A DNA stretch of 64,000 nucleotides from Azonexus sp. (GCA_031260295.1 JAIRKE010000001.1:186001-250000); one strand, 5' to 3'. Positions 28,186-37,136 are shown, numbered from the stretch's first letter. Program-made: numbers and translations. The notes: generated by a model not told the origin, from the letters alone.

Positions 28186-28557
28186 TCAGTCAAAGAGCAA
28201 CGCCGCCGCCACTTGCCGGCCTTCGTTGGCGAGGATGTTGTAGGTCCGGCAGGCGGCCGGCAAATCCATGATTTCCAGGCCGATGCCGGCCTGGGCGAAG
28301 GGCTTGAGCCACTGCGGCAGCGGAAAGCGCAGCCGGTTGCCGGTGCCGAGCAGGATAATGCCGACGGGCAGTTCGAGCAGCCGCTGTAAATCCTCGGCGG
28401 CGAGCGTCGCGGCCGTGGCTTCGGTCCAGCCGGTGACGATGGATTCCGGCCGCACGATCAGGTTACCGGTGTGCTGTTCGTGGTTGACGGCGACATAGCC
28501 GTCGCCGTGGGCGGTGAACAAATTGAGGCCGGCGGCGTTGGAAAGGTGGAGTTTCAC
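28186..28557 (-). CDS. Mth938-like domain protein
   Basis: A 123-residue protein of the Mth938/NDUFAF3-like (DUF498) family. The family fold is seen in the segment LPVGIILLGTGNRLRF and the C-terminal MDLPAACRTYNIL. Homologues assist complex I assembly in mitochondria; the bacterial role is unclear. A GTG start at 28557 was chosen because KLHLSNAAGLNLFT is the usual family N-terminus. An ATG at 28611 would add 18 residues not seen in relatives. Confidence 0.78.
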   Translation of the reverse strand: MKLHLSNAAGLNLFTAHGDGYVAVNHEQHTGNLIVRPESIVTGWTEATAATLAAEDLQRLLELPVGIILLGTGNRLRFPLPQWLKPFAQAGIGLEIMDLPAACRTYNILANEGRQVAAALLFD

Positions 28558-28665
28558 TGAGCGATTGTCCCCGATTGTTCTGTAAAGCCCGCCGAAATTG
28601 CGGTGCCCCATACGTTAAAGTAGGATTATAACTTTGGCCGAATTGCGCCGAGACGGAATGCCTTC

Positions 28666-29895
28666 ATGAAACATGTCAAGAAATCCGCCAAACTTGCCAA
28701 CGTCTGCTACGACATCCGCGGCCCGGTGCTGGAGATGGCCAAGCAGATGGAGGAAGAGGGCCACAAAATCATCAAGCTGAACATCGGCAACCTGGCCGCC
28801 TTCGGCTTTGATGCGCCGGAGGAAATCCAGCAGGACATGATCCGCAACCTGCCCAACGCGGCCGGCTATACCGATTCCAAGGGCATTTTCTCGGCGCGTA
28901 AGGCGATCATGCACTACACCCAGCAGAAGCACATCAAGGGCGTGACGCTGGAGGATATTTACGTCGGCAATGGCGTCTCCGAACTGATCGTGATGGCCAT
29001 GAACGCGCTGCTCGACGCCGGCGACGAGGTGCTGGTGCCGGCCCCGGACTACCCGCTGTGGACGGCGGCGATCAGCCTCTCCGGCGGCAAGCCGGTGCAT
29101 TACCTGTGCGACGAGGAAAAAGGTTGGCTGCCCGACCTCGACGACATCCGCAGCAAGATCAACAAGAACACCAAAGCCATCGTCATCATCAACCCGAACA
29201 ACCCGACTGGCGCGCTGTACCCGGACGATCTGCTGCACGAAATCATCGACATCGCCCGTCAGCACCACCTGATTATCTACGCCGACGAGGTTTATGACAA
29301 AGTGCTGTACGAGGAGGCCAAGCACACCTCCATCGCCGCCCTGTCCGAGGATGTGCTGACCATCACCTTCAACGGCCTGTCGAAAAACTACCGCGCCTGC
29401 GGCTACCGCGCCGGCTGGCTGATCGTTTCCGGCGAAAAACGCCACGCCAAGGATTACATCGAGGGTCTCGACATGCTGGCCTCGATGCGCCTGTGCGCCA
29501 ACGCGCCGGGCCAGCACGGCATCCAGACGGCCCTGGGCGGCTACCAGAGCATCGACGATCTGGTAGCCGAAGGCGGGCGGCTCCGCCGTCAGCGCGACAT
29601 CGCGCACGAGTTGATCACGGCCATCCCCGGCGTCACCTGCGTCAAGGCCAAGGCGGCGCTGTACATGTTCCCCCGGCTCGACCCGAAGATCTACCCGATC
29701 AAGAACGACCAAGCCTTCATCGCCGAATTGTTGCAGGAAGAAAAGGTCTTGCTGGTGCAGGGAAGCGGCTTCAACTGGGTGCATCCCGACCACTTCCGCC
29801 TGGTTTTCTTGCCGCACGAGGACGACCTGCGCGAAGCCATCGGCCGCCTGGCCCGCTTCCTGGAAAACTACCGCAAGCGGCATGGCACCGCTTGA
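28666..29895 (+). CDS. alaA: Alanine aminotransferase (AlaA type)
   Basis: A 409-residue fold-type I PLP aminotransferase forming alanine from pyruvate and glutamate. It has NPNNPTGALYP, the Asp/Tyr pair in IYADEVYDKVLYE and the PLP-lysine motif FNGLSKNYRACGYRAGW. The length and N-terminus MKHVKKSAKLANVCYDIRGP agree with AlaA. Its end overlaps the following acetyltransferase gene by 14 bases. Confidence 0.93.
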   Translation: MKHVKKSAKLANVCYDIRGPVLEMAKQMEEEGHKIIKLNIGNLAAFGFDAPEEIQQDMIRNLPNAAGYTDSKGIFSARKAIMHYTQQKHIKGVTLEDIYVGNGVSELIVMAMNALLDAGDEVLVPAPDYPLWTAAISLSGGKPVHYLCDEEKGWLPDLDDIRSKINKNTKAIVIINPNNPTGALYPDDLLHEIIDIARQHHLIIYADEVYDKVLYEEAKHTSIAALSEDVLTITFNGLSKNYRACGYRAGWLIVSGEKRHAKDYIEGLDMLASMRLCANAPGQHGIQTALGGYQSIDDLVAEGGRLRRQRDIAHELITAIPGVTCVKAKAALYMFPRLDPKIYPIKNDQAFIAELLQEEKVLLVQGSGFNWVHPDHFRLVFLPHEDDLREAIGRLARFLENYRKRHGTA

Positions 29896-30334
29896 GGTTA
29901 TCGAAATCACCACGGCGGACGGCGCGCTGACCGCGCCCGAATGGCTGGCGCGCGCCGAAAGCGTGCACCGGCAACTGCGGCCCGGTTTGCCGGCGGACTA
30001 CGTCGGGCGGCTGCGCGAGGTATTCGCCAACGGCGGGCGCATGGTCGTTGTTGTCGAGAACGGCGCGGTGCGCGCGCTGGCGTTGTGGCGACTGATTGAA
30101 AACACCTACGAGGGCCGTCGGCTTTATGTTGACGATCTCGTCACCGATGAAGCGCGGCGCTCGCAGAGCTTTGGCGGGCGGCTGTTCGGCTGGCTGGAGG
30201 AAAAGGCGCGGCAACTTGGTTGCGATGTAGTGGCGCTCGATTCCGGTGTGCAGCGGGCCGGGGCGCATCGGTTCTATTTTCGCGAGGGAATGCATATTCC
30301 TTCGTTTTGTTTCAGGAAGGCGGTCAGGCCATGA
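29882..30334 (+). CDS. GNAT-family N-acetyltransferase
   Basis: A 150-residue acetyltransferase. The core is the strand RRLYVDDLVTDEARRSQSFGG, whose QSFGGRL part fills the acetyl-CoA pyrophosphate loop, and the end has the usual RFYFREGM. The substrate is unknown. The start lies inside the last codons of alaA and the stop overlaps the next start as ATGA, so it is translated as part of that transcript. Confidence 0.8.
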   Translation: MAPLEVIEITTADGALTAPEWLARAESVHRQLRPGLPADYVGRLREVFANGGRMVVVVENGAVRALALWRLIENTYEGRRLYVDDLVTDEARRSQSFGGRLFGWLEEKARQLGCDVVALDSGVQRAGAHRFYFREGMHIPSFCFRKAVRP

Positions 30335-31452
30335 AGGGCGGGCGGATCGCTTGTGGCTTGGTGACGCTGGTGGTTTGGGGGTTGTTGGGGGTGGGAGCGG
30401 TGCTGGCGGGAGAGGAAATTCTCTATGACTACGGCGGGTATCGTTTCCATGACGCAGACTGGGAACTGGCCTGCGACAACACCCGCGCTTGCCGCGCTGT
30501 GGGTTACAAAGCGGAAGTGCCGGGGATTTCTTTTAAAGATAATCTGGATTCACCCATCAGTTTGCGCATCACGCGGATGGCAGGGCCAGATACGCCGGTC
30601 GCTATGACCGTGCTAGCTAACGTTCGAGACAAAGGGCAACGCCTGAAAATCGGCACGGTGGATTTGCGTGGTTTGAAACCGGAAGATTCAGGATATATCG
30701 AATTCACGCCCGATCAGGCACACGCCGTAATGGCCGAGATGCTTAAACCTGAAGTCAGCGAGGCGCTGGTCTGGTTTGGCGACGACGACAGTGGCGATCC
30801 TGACGGCATACTGTCCTTGGCCGGTCTGAATGCCGTGTTGCAAAAAATGGACGAATGGCAAGGCCGTGTGGGTACGCCGGGTGCGCTTGTAGAGCATGGC
30901 GGTAAACCCGAATCATCGGTGCTACCGCCAGTACCCATACCTGTCGTCAAGGTGGCTGCGTCCGTGGCGACGCGGCCCGCCGATGCGGGCTTGGCAGAGC
31001 GCATCTTTCCCCTGTTGGTGGATTTGTTGGAGGATGGTGAGGAGACTCCCTGCGTCTACCCAGAGCAAAAAGAATTCAATGCTGAAAACCTTCGAGTTCA
31101 TCGGTTGACGGATCGACGTGTACTGCTATCGGTCGCGTGTTCAGGTAGGCTGGGTTGGCGAACGTATACCGTTAATTGGGTTGCCAACGATAGTCCGCCC
31201 TACGCGCCACTGGAACTCGACATTGAAGGGGATTTTGATGCGCAGAGTATGAGCATTACCCCTTCTGGCATGATACAGCCTGCGGGGGGCGGTTGCTGGA
31301 CAGAGGAGGACTGGCGTTTTGACGGCCAAAAATTTGTTCTGGCGTATGCTGCTGGCAATAATTACCCGTGCCGAGATTTTGGCGCTTGGGTTTTACCCAC
31401 CTACGTCACCCGCATCATCCCCCCCAACTCAACCCTTCCACCCACACCATGA
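30331..31452 (+). CDS. DUF1176 family exported protein
   Basis: A 373-residue protein with an N-terminal signal peptide (about residues 1-27, ending AVLAG). The mature start WELACDNTRACRAVGY is typical of DUF1176, a periplasmic family of unknown function. Two further Cys pairs in the C-terminal half may form disulfides. The ATG at 30331 overlaps the stop of the acetyltransferase gene. Base composition is somewhat lower in GC than its neighbours. Confidence 0.76.
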   Translation: MKGGRIACGLVTLVVWGLLGVGAVLAGEEILYDYGGYRFHDADWELACDNTRACRAVGYKAEVPGISFKDNLDSPISLRITRMAGPDTPVAMTVLANVRDKGQRLKIGTVDLRGLKPEDSGYIEFTPDQAHAVMAEMLKPEVSEALVWFGDDDSGDPDGILSLAGLNAVLQKMDEWQGRVGTPGALVEHGGKPESSVLPPVPIPVVKVAASVATRPADAGLAERIFPLLVDLLEDGEETPCVYPEQKEFNAENLRVHRLTDRRVLLSVACSGRLGWRTYTVNWVANDSPPYAPLELDIEGDFDAQSMSITPSGMIQPAGGGCWTEEDWRFDGQKFVLAYAAGNNYPCRDFGAWVLPTYVTRIIPPNSTLPPTP

Positions 31453-31466
31453 GCACAGCAAATCCC

Positions 31467-32777
31467 ATGAAACCCATCAACGTAGGACTCATCGGCATCG
31501 GCACCGTCGGCGGCGGCGCCTGGACGGTTCTTCAACGCAATGCGGAGGAAATCACCCGCCGCGCCGGGCGGCCGATTCGCATTACCGCCGTGGCCGACAA
31601 GAATGTCGAACTGGCAAAGCAAGCCACCGGCGGCGCGGCGCGGGTCACCGATGACGCCTTTGCCCTGGTGAATGACCCCGACATCGACATCATCGTCGAA
31701 CTGATCGGCGGCTACGGCGTCGCCAAGGAAATCGTCATGCAGTCGATTGCCAATGGCAAGCATGTCGTGACCGCCAACAAGGCGCTGCTGGCCGTGCATG
31801 GCACGGAGATTTTTACCGCCGCCCAGCAAAAAGGCGTGATGGTGGCTTTCGAGGCGGCGGTGGCGGGCGGCATCCCGATCATCAAGGCGCTACGCGAGGG
31901 GCTGACGGCCAATCGCATCGAATGGGCGGCGGGCATCATCAACGGCACCACCAATTTCATTTTGTCGGAAATGCGCGACAAGGGACTGTCCTTCGCCGAA
32001 GTGTTGCAGGAAGCACAGCGCCTGGGCTATGCCGAGGCCGATCCGACTTTCGACATCGAGGGCGTCGACGCGGCGCACAAGGCGACCCTGATCTCGGCCA
32101 TCGCCTTCGGCATTCCGGTGCAATTCGACAAGGCTTATGTCGAGGGCATTACGCAACTGGAGGCCGCCGACATCCGCTATGCCGAACAACTCGGCTATCG
32201 CATCAAGCTGCTCGGCATCGCCAAGCGCCGCGAGCAGGGCGTTGAATTGCGCGTGCATCCGACCCTGATCCCGGCCAAGCGCCTGATCGCCAATGTCGAG
32301 GGGGCGATGAACGCCGTGCTCGTCAAGGGCGACGCCGTCGGCGCGACGCTCTATTACGGCAAGGGCGCCGGGGCTGAGCCGACCGCTTCGGCGGTGATCG
32401 CCGATCTGGTCGACGTCACCCGCCTGGCCACCGCCGACGCCGAACACCGCGTGCCGCACCTGGCCTTCCAGCCCGATGCCATGTCAGACCTGCCGATCCT
32501 GCCGATGAGCGAGGTCGAAACGGCCTATTACCTGCGCCTGCGTGTTGAGGACAAAACCGGCGTGCTGGCCGACATCACCCGCATCCTGGCCGACCAGGGC
32601 ATCTCCATCGACGCCCTGCTGCAACGCGAGCCGGAAGAAGGCGAGGGCGAAACCGACATCATCATCCTGACCCACGTCTGCAAGGAAAGCGCGGCGGATG
32701 CCGCCATCGCCCGGATCGAGGGGCTGGCGGCGCAAAAAGGCAAGATCAAGCGCATCCGGCTGGAGGATTTGCAGTAA
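31467..32777 (+). CDS. hom: Homoserine dehydrogenase
   Basis: A 436-residue enzyme reducing aspartate semialdehyde to homoserine for threonine and methionine synthesis. It has the NAD(P) fold (VGLIGIGTVGGG), the catalytic segment GIINGTTNFIL with EADPTFDIEGVDAAHK, and a C-terminal ACT domain (YYLRLRVEDKTGVLADI) for threonine feedback. The ATG at 31467 gives the standard N-terminus; an ATG at 31449 overlapping the previous stop would add six residues. thrC, often adjacent, is here separated by about 2.2 kb. Confidence 0.95.
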   Translation: MKPINVGLIGIGTVGGGAWTVLQRNAEEITRRAGRPIRITAVADKNVELAKQATGGAARVTDDAFALVNDPDIDIIVELIGGYGVAKEIVMQSIANGKHVVTANKALLAVHGTEIFTAAQQKGVMVAFEAAVAGGIPIIKALREGLTANRIEWAAGIINGTTNFILSEMRDKGLSFAEVLQEAQRLGYAEADPTFDIEGVDAAHKATLISAIAFGIPVQFDKAYVEGITQLEAADIRYAEQLGYRIKLLGIAKRREQGVELRVHPTLIPAKRLIANVEGAMNAVLVKGDAVGATLYYGKGAGAEPTASAVIADLVDVTRLATADAEHRVPHLAFQPDAMSDLPILPMSEVETAYYLRLRVEDKTGVLADITRILADQGISIDALLQREPEEGEGETDIIILTHVCKESAADAAIARIEGLAAQKGKIKRIRLEDLQ

Positions 32778-32846
32778 GCAGCGGCGGCAGCGGATTGAAG
32801 GCGGGGGCTACGGCCTATAGTTTCATGTTCTTTCCAGCGTTGTTTA

Positions 32847-32930
32847 CCCCCACCCTAACCCTCCCCCGCAAGCAGGGGAGGGAACCGGACTCCTTCCCCC
32901 GCTTGCGGGGGAAGGCTGGGATGGGGGCAG
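32847..32930. repeat. Double-hairpin REP-like repeat, left of DUF559
   Basis: Two palindromes, CTCCCCCGCAAGCAGGGGAG and CTTCCCCCGCTTGCGGGGGAAG, lie inside outer arms CCCCCACCC and GGGATGGGGG. The layout is repeated at 33293-33365, on the other side of the endonuclease gene. Confidence 0.75.
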
Positions 32931-32952
32931 GTTCGGAATAGATGCAACTGGA

Positions 32953-33288
32953 ATGCGCGAGGACGCCAAAAGGGAATTGGCCCGCAGCTTGCGCGCCAAT
33001 ATGACCGATGCAGAGCAGCGATTATGGCGGTGGCTTCGTGGGCACCAACTGGCCGAGAGCAGATTCCGCAGGCAGCACCCCGTCGGCCCGTTTATCGCTG
33101 ACTTTGCGTGTATTGAAAAGCGGCTCATCGTTGAAATCGATGGCGGGCAACATAATCCGATTGCCGACTCCAGCCGCGATGCCTGGTTTGAACGTCACGG
33201 CTGGCGCGTCTTGCGTTACTGGAATCATGATGTAGAGGATGTGCTTGCGGATATTTTGAGGGTGCTTGACTCCATTGAGTGCTGCTGA
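32953..33288 (+). CDS. DUF559 (Vsr-like) endonuclease-domain protein
   Basis: A 111-residue protein of the DUF559 family, related to Vsr and restriction-like nucleases. Conserved parts are LRANMTDAEQRLWRWLRG, FRRQHPVGPFIADF, the catalytic-core-like VEIDGGQH and GWRVLRYWNHDV. The Asp of ADF and the E-x-D acids could bind metal. The substrate is not known. It is framed by matching REP-like repeats, an arrangement that suggests it travels with or depends on them. Codon use is not strikingly foreign. Confidence 0.84.
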   Translation: MREDAKRELARSLRANMTDAEQRLWRWLRGHQLAESRFRRQHPVGPFIADFACIEKRLIVEIDGGQHNPIADSSRDAWFERHGWRVLRYWNHDVEDVLADILRVLDSIECC

Positions 33289-33292
33289 ATGC

Positions 33293-33365
33293 GCCCCCAT
33301 CCCAACCTTCCCCCGCATGCGGGGGAAGGAGTCGGATTTCCTTACCCGCATGCGGGGCATGGGTG
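33293..33365. repeat. Double-hairpin REP-like repeat, right of DUF559
   Basis: Palindromes CTTCCCCCGCATGCGGGGGAAG and TACCCGCATGCGGGGCA in the same order and spacing as the copy at 32847-32930, again with CCCCCATCCCAACC as outer arm. The second palindrome is more worn. Confidence 0.75.
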
Positions 33366-33419
33366 GAGCCAGCGGCGCAAGAGAGAGCGTGGCTAAACCG
33401 AAATAGCTCTGGCGCCTAT

Positions 33420-33440
33420 GGGGCTGCGGCCCCCGTTTTT
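33420..33440 (+). terminator. Intrinsic terminator
   Basis: GGGGC-TGCG-GCCCC hairpin followed by CGTTTTT. It closes any plus-strand transcript from the hom/DUF559 side before the DUF2249 gene. Confidence 0.65.
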
Positions 33441-33552
33441 GCGCCGGCCATTCATTTCGTGGATTGCGACACCGATCAAGGAATCGCAATCGGCCGCCCG
33501 GCAGAATCCGCGAACGCCACGATGGTGGCGCAACCCTGCAAGGAGAAAACCG

Positions 33553-33807
33553 ATGGCCTGCAACCATACAACCCCCGAAGCCCTGTACCCGTTCGATGCC
33601 CGCGGCGTTGCCAAGCGTTTCCGCCACGCCGCCATTTTCGGCGCGCTCGACGCTCTGCATCCTGGCGAAACCATGCGTTTCTGCAATGACCACGACCCTC
33701 TACCGCTGCTCGCCCAGTTGCAGCAGCGCTACGGCGACCATCTGGCAATCGAATACCGCCAGCGCGAGCCGGGCGCCATCGTCATTGATTTTTCCGTCGT
33801 CGGCTGA
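33553..33807 (+). CDS. DUF2249 domain protein
   Basis: An 84-residue protein of the DUF2249 family (GETMRFCNDHDPLPLLAQL, later PGAIVIDF), a TusA-like small fold often found near nitric-oxide and denitrification genes. The ATG at 33553 has AGGAGAAAACCG upstream, a clear ribosome site. Only three bases separate it from the next gene, an NnrS-like membrane protein, so they form a pair. A link to NO metabolism is inference from family context. Confidence 0.78.
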   Translation: MACNHTTPEALYPFDARGVAKRFRHAAIFGALDALHPGETMRFCNDHDPLPLLAQLQQRYGDHLAIEYRQREPGAIVIDFSVVG

Positions 33808-33810
33808 TCA

Positions 33811-34935
33811 TTGCTCGCCACTGCCGGCCTGACCTTGCTTGCCCTGTTCGCCAGCGTCGCGTTGACGCTGGCCGGCAAAGGCGCACCGCTGGCGGTGACT
33901 CATCTGGCTTTTGCCGTCGGCATCGTGCCGCTGATTTTCGCGGCCATGCTGCATTTCGTGCCGGTGTTGACGCGCACCGGCAATCCCGGCCGTGGGCTGC
34001 GTCTGCTGCCCACAGCGGCCCAGATCATCGGCCTGCTGGTCGTGGCCGCATTGCAGGGGCTGCTGCCATATTGGGTTCTGCATCCGGCGGCCTTGTCCGA
34101 CCTGTTGCTGGCCCTTGTCCTGTTGTCGTGGATCGTTGTCCGCGCCCGCGCCGCGTTGGGCCGGCCGCATCCCGGATGGCGCTGGTACACGGCGGCGCTA
34201 GCCTGTCTGATTCTGGCGCTGGCGGCGGTTCTGGGCATGCTTCTCTGGCCGCAGCAGTGGCCGGCGCTGCGTCTCTTTCACCTGCATCTGAATACCCTGG
34301 GCCTAGTCGGCCTCGCCGCGCTCGGTACCTTGCCGGTGCTATTGCCGACCGCCTGCGTCCGGCCCGATCCCGCTGCCGGCGCCTGGCTCGGCCGTTGGCT
34401 ATGGCCGGCTTTCTCCGGCGTCGTGCTGATTGCCGGCGGCAGCGCGTGGCATTGGACCCTGGCCGCCGCTGGCAGCGGGCTGCTGTTGGCGGCGCTGCTC
34501 AGCCTGCTGTGGCAATGGAAGCGTGTTTTCGGCTGGTGCTTGCTGCTGGCCGACGGCGTTACCTGTTCGTTGCTGGCCGCCACTGGCGGTCTGGCGCTGA
34601 CGCTAATTGCAGGTCTGGCGCATGGGCTTGGCCTGATGTCGGCGCGGCTGACGCTGTCCGCCTGGGTGTTTGGCTTTCTGCTGCCGCTGGTCAGTGGCGC
34701 GCTCAGTCAATTGTTGCCGGTGTGGCGCTGGCCGGGGCCACAACTGCCGGCCCGGCTGGAAATGCGTTGCCGGTTGGCCGTCGGCGGCGGCTGGCGGGCG
34801 CTGTTGTTTTTCGCCGCCGCAGCGCTGGCCTTGGCCGGCTTCGAGCGCCTTGCCGTGGCCGGCGCGGCGGCGGCCTTGCTGTTGTTTGCCGCGGCGCTGT
34901 TGCGCGCCATGCGCGTCCGACGCATGGCGCGGTAA
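33811..34935 (+). CDS. Multi-pass membrane protein, NnrS/haem-copper-like
   Basis: A 374-residue integral membrane protein with about 11-12 helices. Conserved-looking His residues sit in helices (TLAGKGAPLAVTHLAF, MLHFVPVLTRTG, LFHLHLNTLGL, GLAHGLGLMSARL), as in NnrS and related haem-copper-oxidase-like proteins that bind haem. The start is a TTG at 33811, because a stop codon precedes it directly. It follows the DUF2249 gene by 3 bases. I would not name it further. Confidence 0.65.
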   Translation: MLATAGLTLLALFASVALTLAGKGAPLAVTHLAFAVGIVPLIFAAMLHFVPVLTRTGNPGRGLRLLPTAAQIIGLLVVAALQGLLPYWVLHPAALSDLLLALVLLSWIVVRARAALGRPHPGWRWYTAALACLILALAAVLGMLLWPQQWPALRLFHLHLNTLGLVGLAALGTLPVLLPTACVRPDPAAGAWLGRWLWPAFSGVVLIAGGSAWHWTLAAAGSGLLLAALLSLLWQWKRVFGWCLLLADGVTCSLLAATGGLALTLIAGLAHGLGLMSARLTLSAWVFGFLLPLVSGALSQLLPVWRWPGPQLPARLEMRCRLAVGGGWRALLFFAAAALALAGFERLAVAGAAAALLLFAAALLRAMRVRRMAR

Positions 34936-34969
34936 AATCACGTTTTTTCGCTTTTCAGGGCCAACCCCC

Positions 34970-36397
34970 ATGCGCTACATCTCGACTCGCGGCCATGCCG
35001 CGTCCCAGGCTTTCTGCGACATCCTGCTCGGCGGTTTGGCGCCCGATGGCGGCCTCTATCTGCCGGAAAGTTATCCGCAAATCGGTCGTGCCGAGCTGGA
35101 TGCCTGGCGCGGGCTGTCCTACGCCGACCTGGCCTACGAGATACTGGCCAAGTTCATCGACGACATTCCGGCCGCCGATCTCAAGGCCATCGTCGCCAAG
35201 ACCTATACCGCCGATGTCTACCGCCACGCCCGCAACGGCGGCGACGCGAAACAGATCACGCCGCTGACCCGGCTGGAAGATGGCCTGTACACACAGGAAC
35301 TCTCGAACGGCCCGACGCTGGCCTTCAAGGACATGGCCATGCAGTTGCTCGGCAACCTGTTCGAGTACGTGCTGGACCAGCGTAGCGAGTCGATCAACAT
35401 CCTCGGTGCCACGTCCGGCGACACCGGCTCGGCGGCCGAGTACGCGATGCGCGGCAAGCACAACGTCAAGGTCTTCATGCTCTCGCCGGACGGCAAGATG
35501 AGCGCCTTCCAGCGCGCCCAGATGTATTCGCTGCAGGACGCCAACATCTTCAACATCGCCGTCACCGGCATGTTCGATGACGCCCAGGACATCGTGAAAG
35601 CGGTTTCCAACGATGCCGCCTTCAAGGCCCAATACAAAATCGGGGCGGTCAACTCGATCAACTGGGCGCGTGTCGTGGCGCAGATCGTCTACTACTTCCA
35701 AGGTTATTTCCTGGCCACCCGGTCGAACGATGAGCAGGTTGCCTTTGCCGTACCCTCGGGCAATTTCGGCAATATCTGCGCCGGCCACATCGCCCGCCGG
35801 ATGGGCTTGCCGATCGCCCGCCTGGTGCTGGCCACCAACGAGAACGACGTACTCGACGAGTTTTTCCGTACCGGCGTCTACCGTCCACGCACCTCGGTCG
35901 AGACCAGCATCACTTCCAGCCCGTCGATGGATATTTCCAAGGCTTCCAATTTCGAGCGCTTCGTTTTCGATCTGGTCGGCCGCGATCCGGCGGTCATTCG
36001 CGAGCTATGGGCCAAGGTGGACAAGGGCGAGGCCTTCGACCTGTCGGCCACCCCGCACTGGGCCAGGATGGCGCAGTTCGGCTTTGTCTCCGGCAAGAGC
36101 ACCCACCTCGACCGCATCAACACCATCCGCTTCGCCCACGGGCGCTATCACGTGATGCTCGACACCCATACCGCCGACGGCCTCAAGGTGGCGCTCGAAC
36201 ACCGCTTGCCGGGCGTGCCGATGATCGTGCTGGAGACCGCCCAGCCGGCCAAGTTCGAAGAAACCATCCGCGAAGCGCTAGGCGCCGAGCCGGTGCGCCC
36301 GGCCGATCTCGCCGGCATCGAAGCTTTGCCGCAGCGCGTCGTCGTCATGGCGCCGGATGTCGAGGCGGTCAAGCGCTTCATCATCGAACGGGTCTGA
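34970..36397 (+). CDS. thrC: Threonine synthase
   Basis: A 475-residue PLP enzyme converting O-phosphohomoserine to threonine. It has the N-terminal MRYISTRGHAASQAF, the PLP-lysine region GPTLAFKDMAMQ, LGATSGDTGSAAEYAM and the phosphate-binding VPSGNFGNICAG. Length and N-terminus match the long bacterial and fungal type. It follows the membrane protein by 34 bases, while its pathway partner hom is about 2.2 kb upstream. Confidence 0.95.
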   Translation: MRYISTRGHAASQAFCDILLGGLAPDGGLYLPESYPQIGRAELDAWRGLSYADLAYEILAKFIDDIPAADLKAIVAKTYTADVYRHARNGGDAKQITPLTRLEDGLYTQELSNGPTLAFKDMAMQLLGNLFEYVLDQRSESINILGATSGDTGSAAEYAMRGKHNVKVFMLSPDGKMSAFQRAQMYSLQDANIFNIAVTGMFDDAQDIVKAVSNDAAFKAQYKIGAVNSINWARVVAQIVYYFQGYFLATRSNDEQVAFAVPSGNFGNICAGHIARRMGLPIARLVLATNENDVLDEFFRTGVYRPRTSVETSITSSPSMDISKASNFERFVFDLVGRDPAVIRELWAKVDKGEAFDLSATPHWARMAQFGFVSGKSTHLDRINTIRFAHGRYHVMLDTHTADGLKVALEHRLPGVPMIVLETAQPAKFEETIREALGAEPVRPADLAGIEALPQRVVVMAPDVEAVKRFIIERV

Positions 36398-36410
36398 GCG
36401 CCGCTATCGC

Positions 36411-36842
36411 TTATTCGAGGCCGTTGTGGCCTCGTTGATGATCTGTTCCAGCGTAAATCCACATCGGCACCGTTCGGCCCGCTCGCGTGAACCCCATTGC
36501 TTCGTAGAAATGCAGCGCCTCGCCATCGGCGGTGAGCATGAGCTGGTGGAAGGAACGATAGCGATTCAGCATCGCTTCCATCAGCGCGCGGCCTATGCCT
36601 CGACGATGCATATCTGGATGAACCAGCATGTGCGGAAGGTACACGACCAGATACCCATCCGATATCGCGTTTGCCAGACCAACGAGCCTATCGTCAATCC
36701 GAGCAGTCGCACGCGAGTGCGAGTTTCTCAAAGCCAACATCAATTCGACTGGTTTGTTCGCCGCCGACCAACCGTTTGCTGTGTAGAGTTCGACTACTTC
36801 GTCTGCTTTGATCGAGTCGCTCAAACTCACGACAAAATTCAT
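36411..36842 (-). CDS. GNAT-family N-acetyltransferase
   Basis: A 143-residue acetyltransferase with the acetyl-CoA loop HPDMHRRGIGRALMEAML, a preceding beta-bulge strand YLVVYLPHMLVH and the typical end HFYEAMGF. The substrate is unknown. Convergent with thrC, 13 bases apart. GC content is lower than its neighbours, which may mean a more recent arrival. Confidence 0.85.
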   Translation of the reverse strand: MNFVVSLSDSIKADEVVELYTANGWSAANKPVELMLALRNSHSRATARIDDRLVGLANAISDGYLVVYLPHMLVHPDMHRRGIGRALMEAMLNRYRSFHQLMLTADGEALHFYEAMGFTRAGRTVPMWIYAGTDHQRGHNGLE

Positions 36843-36878
36843 CGCCTCTCCATGTTTTGCCTAACGCTCAATGGAAAC

Positions 36879-36897
36879 GGCCGCCCCGGGGGCGGCC
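36879..36897 (-). terminator. GC-rich hairpin, possible terminator
   Basis: GGCCGCC pairs with GGCGGCC just after the small membrane gene on the minus strand. The following sequence (GTTTCC) has only a short T run, so termination would be weak. Confidence 0.4.
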
Positions 36898-36912
36898 CGT
36901 GGATATTTCGCG

Positions 36913-37050
36913 CTACAGGTAAATAACGGCCGGGAAGACGGCGATGGCGAGAACCAGCACCAGCCATTCCAGATTGTGCCGGGCCAGGAAACCGGTGAAA
37001 TGCAGGATCAGAATGGTGATGGCGACCACATAGAACAGCGCGAACAACAT
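36913..37050 (-). CDS. 45-residue membrane protein
   Basis: A very short gene with a good ribosome site (AGGGAG, then TTCCC before ATG). The product starts MLFALFYVVAITILILHF and ends LVLAIAVFPAVIYL, so it has two hydrophobic segments joined by a short polar turn, TGFLARHNLEW. The strong start signal and clean hydrophobic pattern argue that it is real. Such peptides often regulate larger membrane complexes, but no partner is evident here. Confidence 0.62.
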   Translation of the reverse strand: MLFALFYVVAITILILHFTGFLARHNLEWLVLVLAIAVFPAVIYL

Positions 37051-37136
37051 GGGAACTCCCTGATTATCGGCTTGCCTGCGGGATTATGACCCCAAAACCG
37101 CCGCACCACCAGTAACGGCGGCCATAAGCGGCGGCG

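Noticed and set aside
32847-33365. Palindromes as a CRISPR array
   Set aside because: Only two compound copies with a gene between them, no constant spacers and no cas genes.
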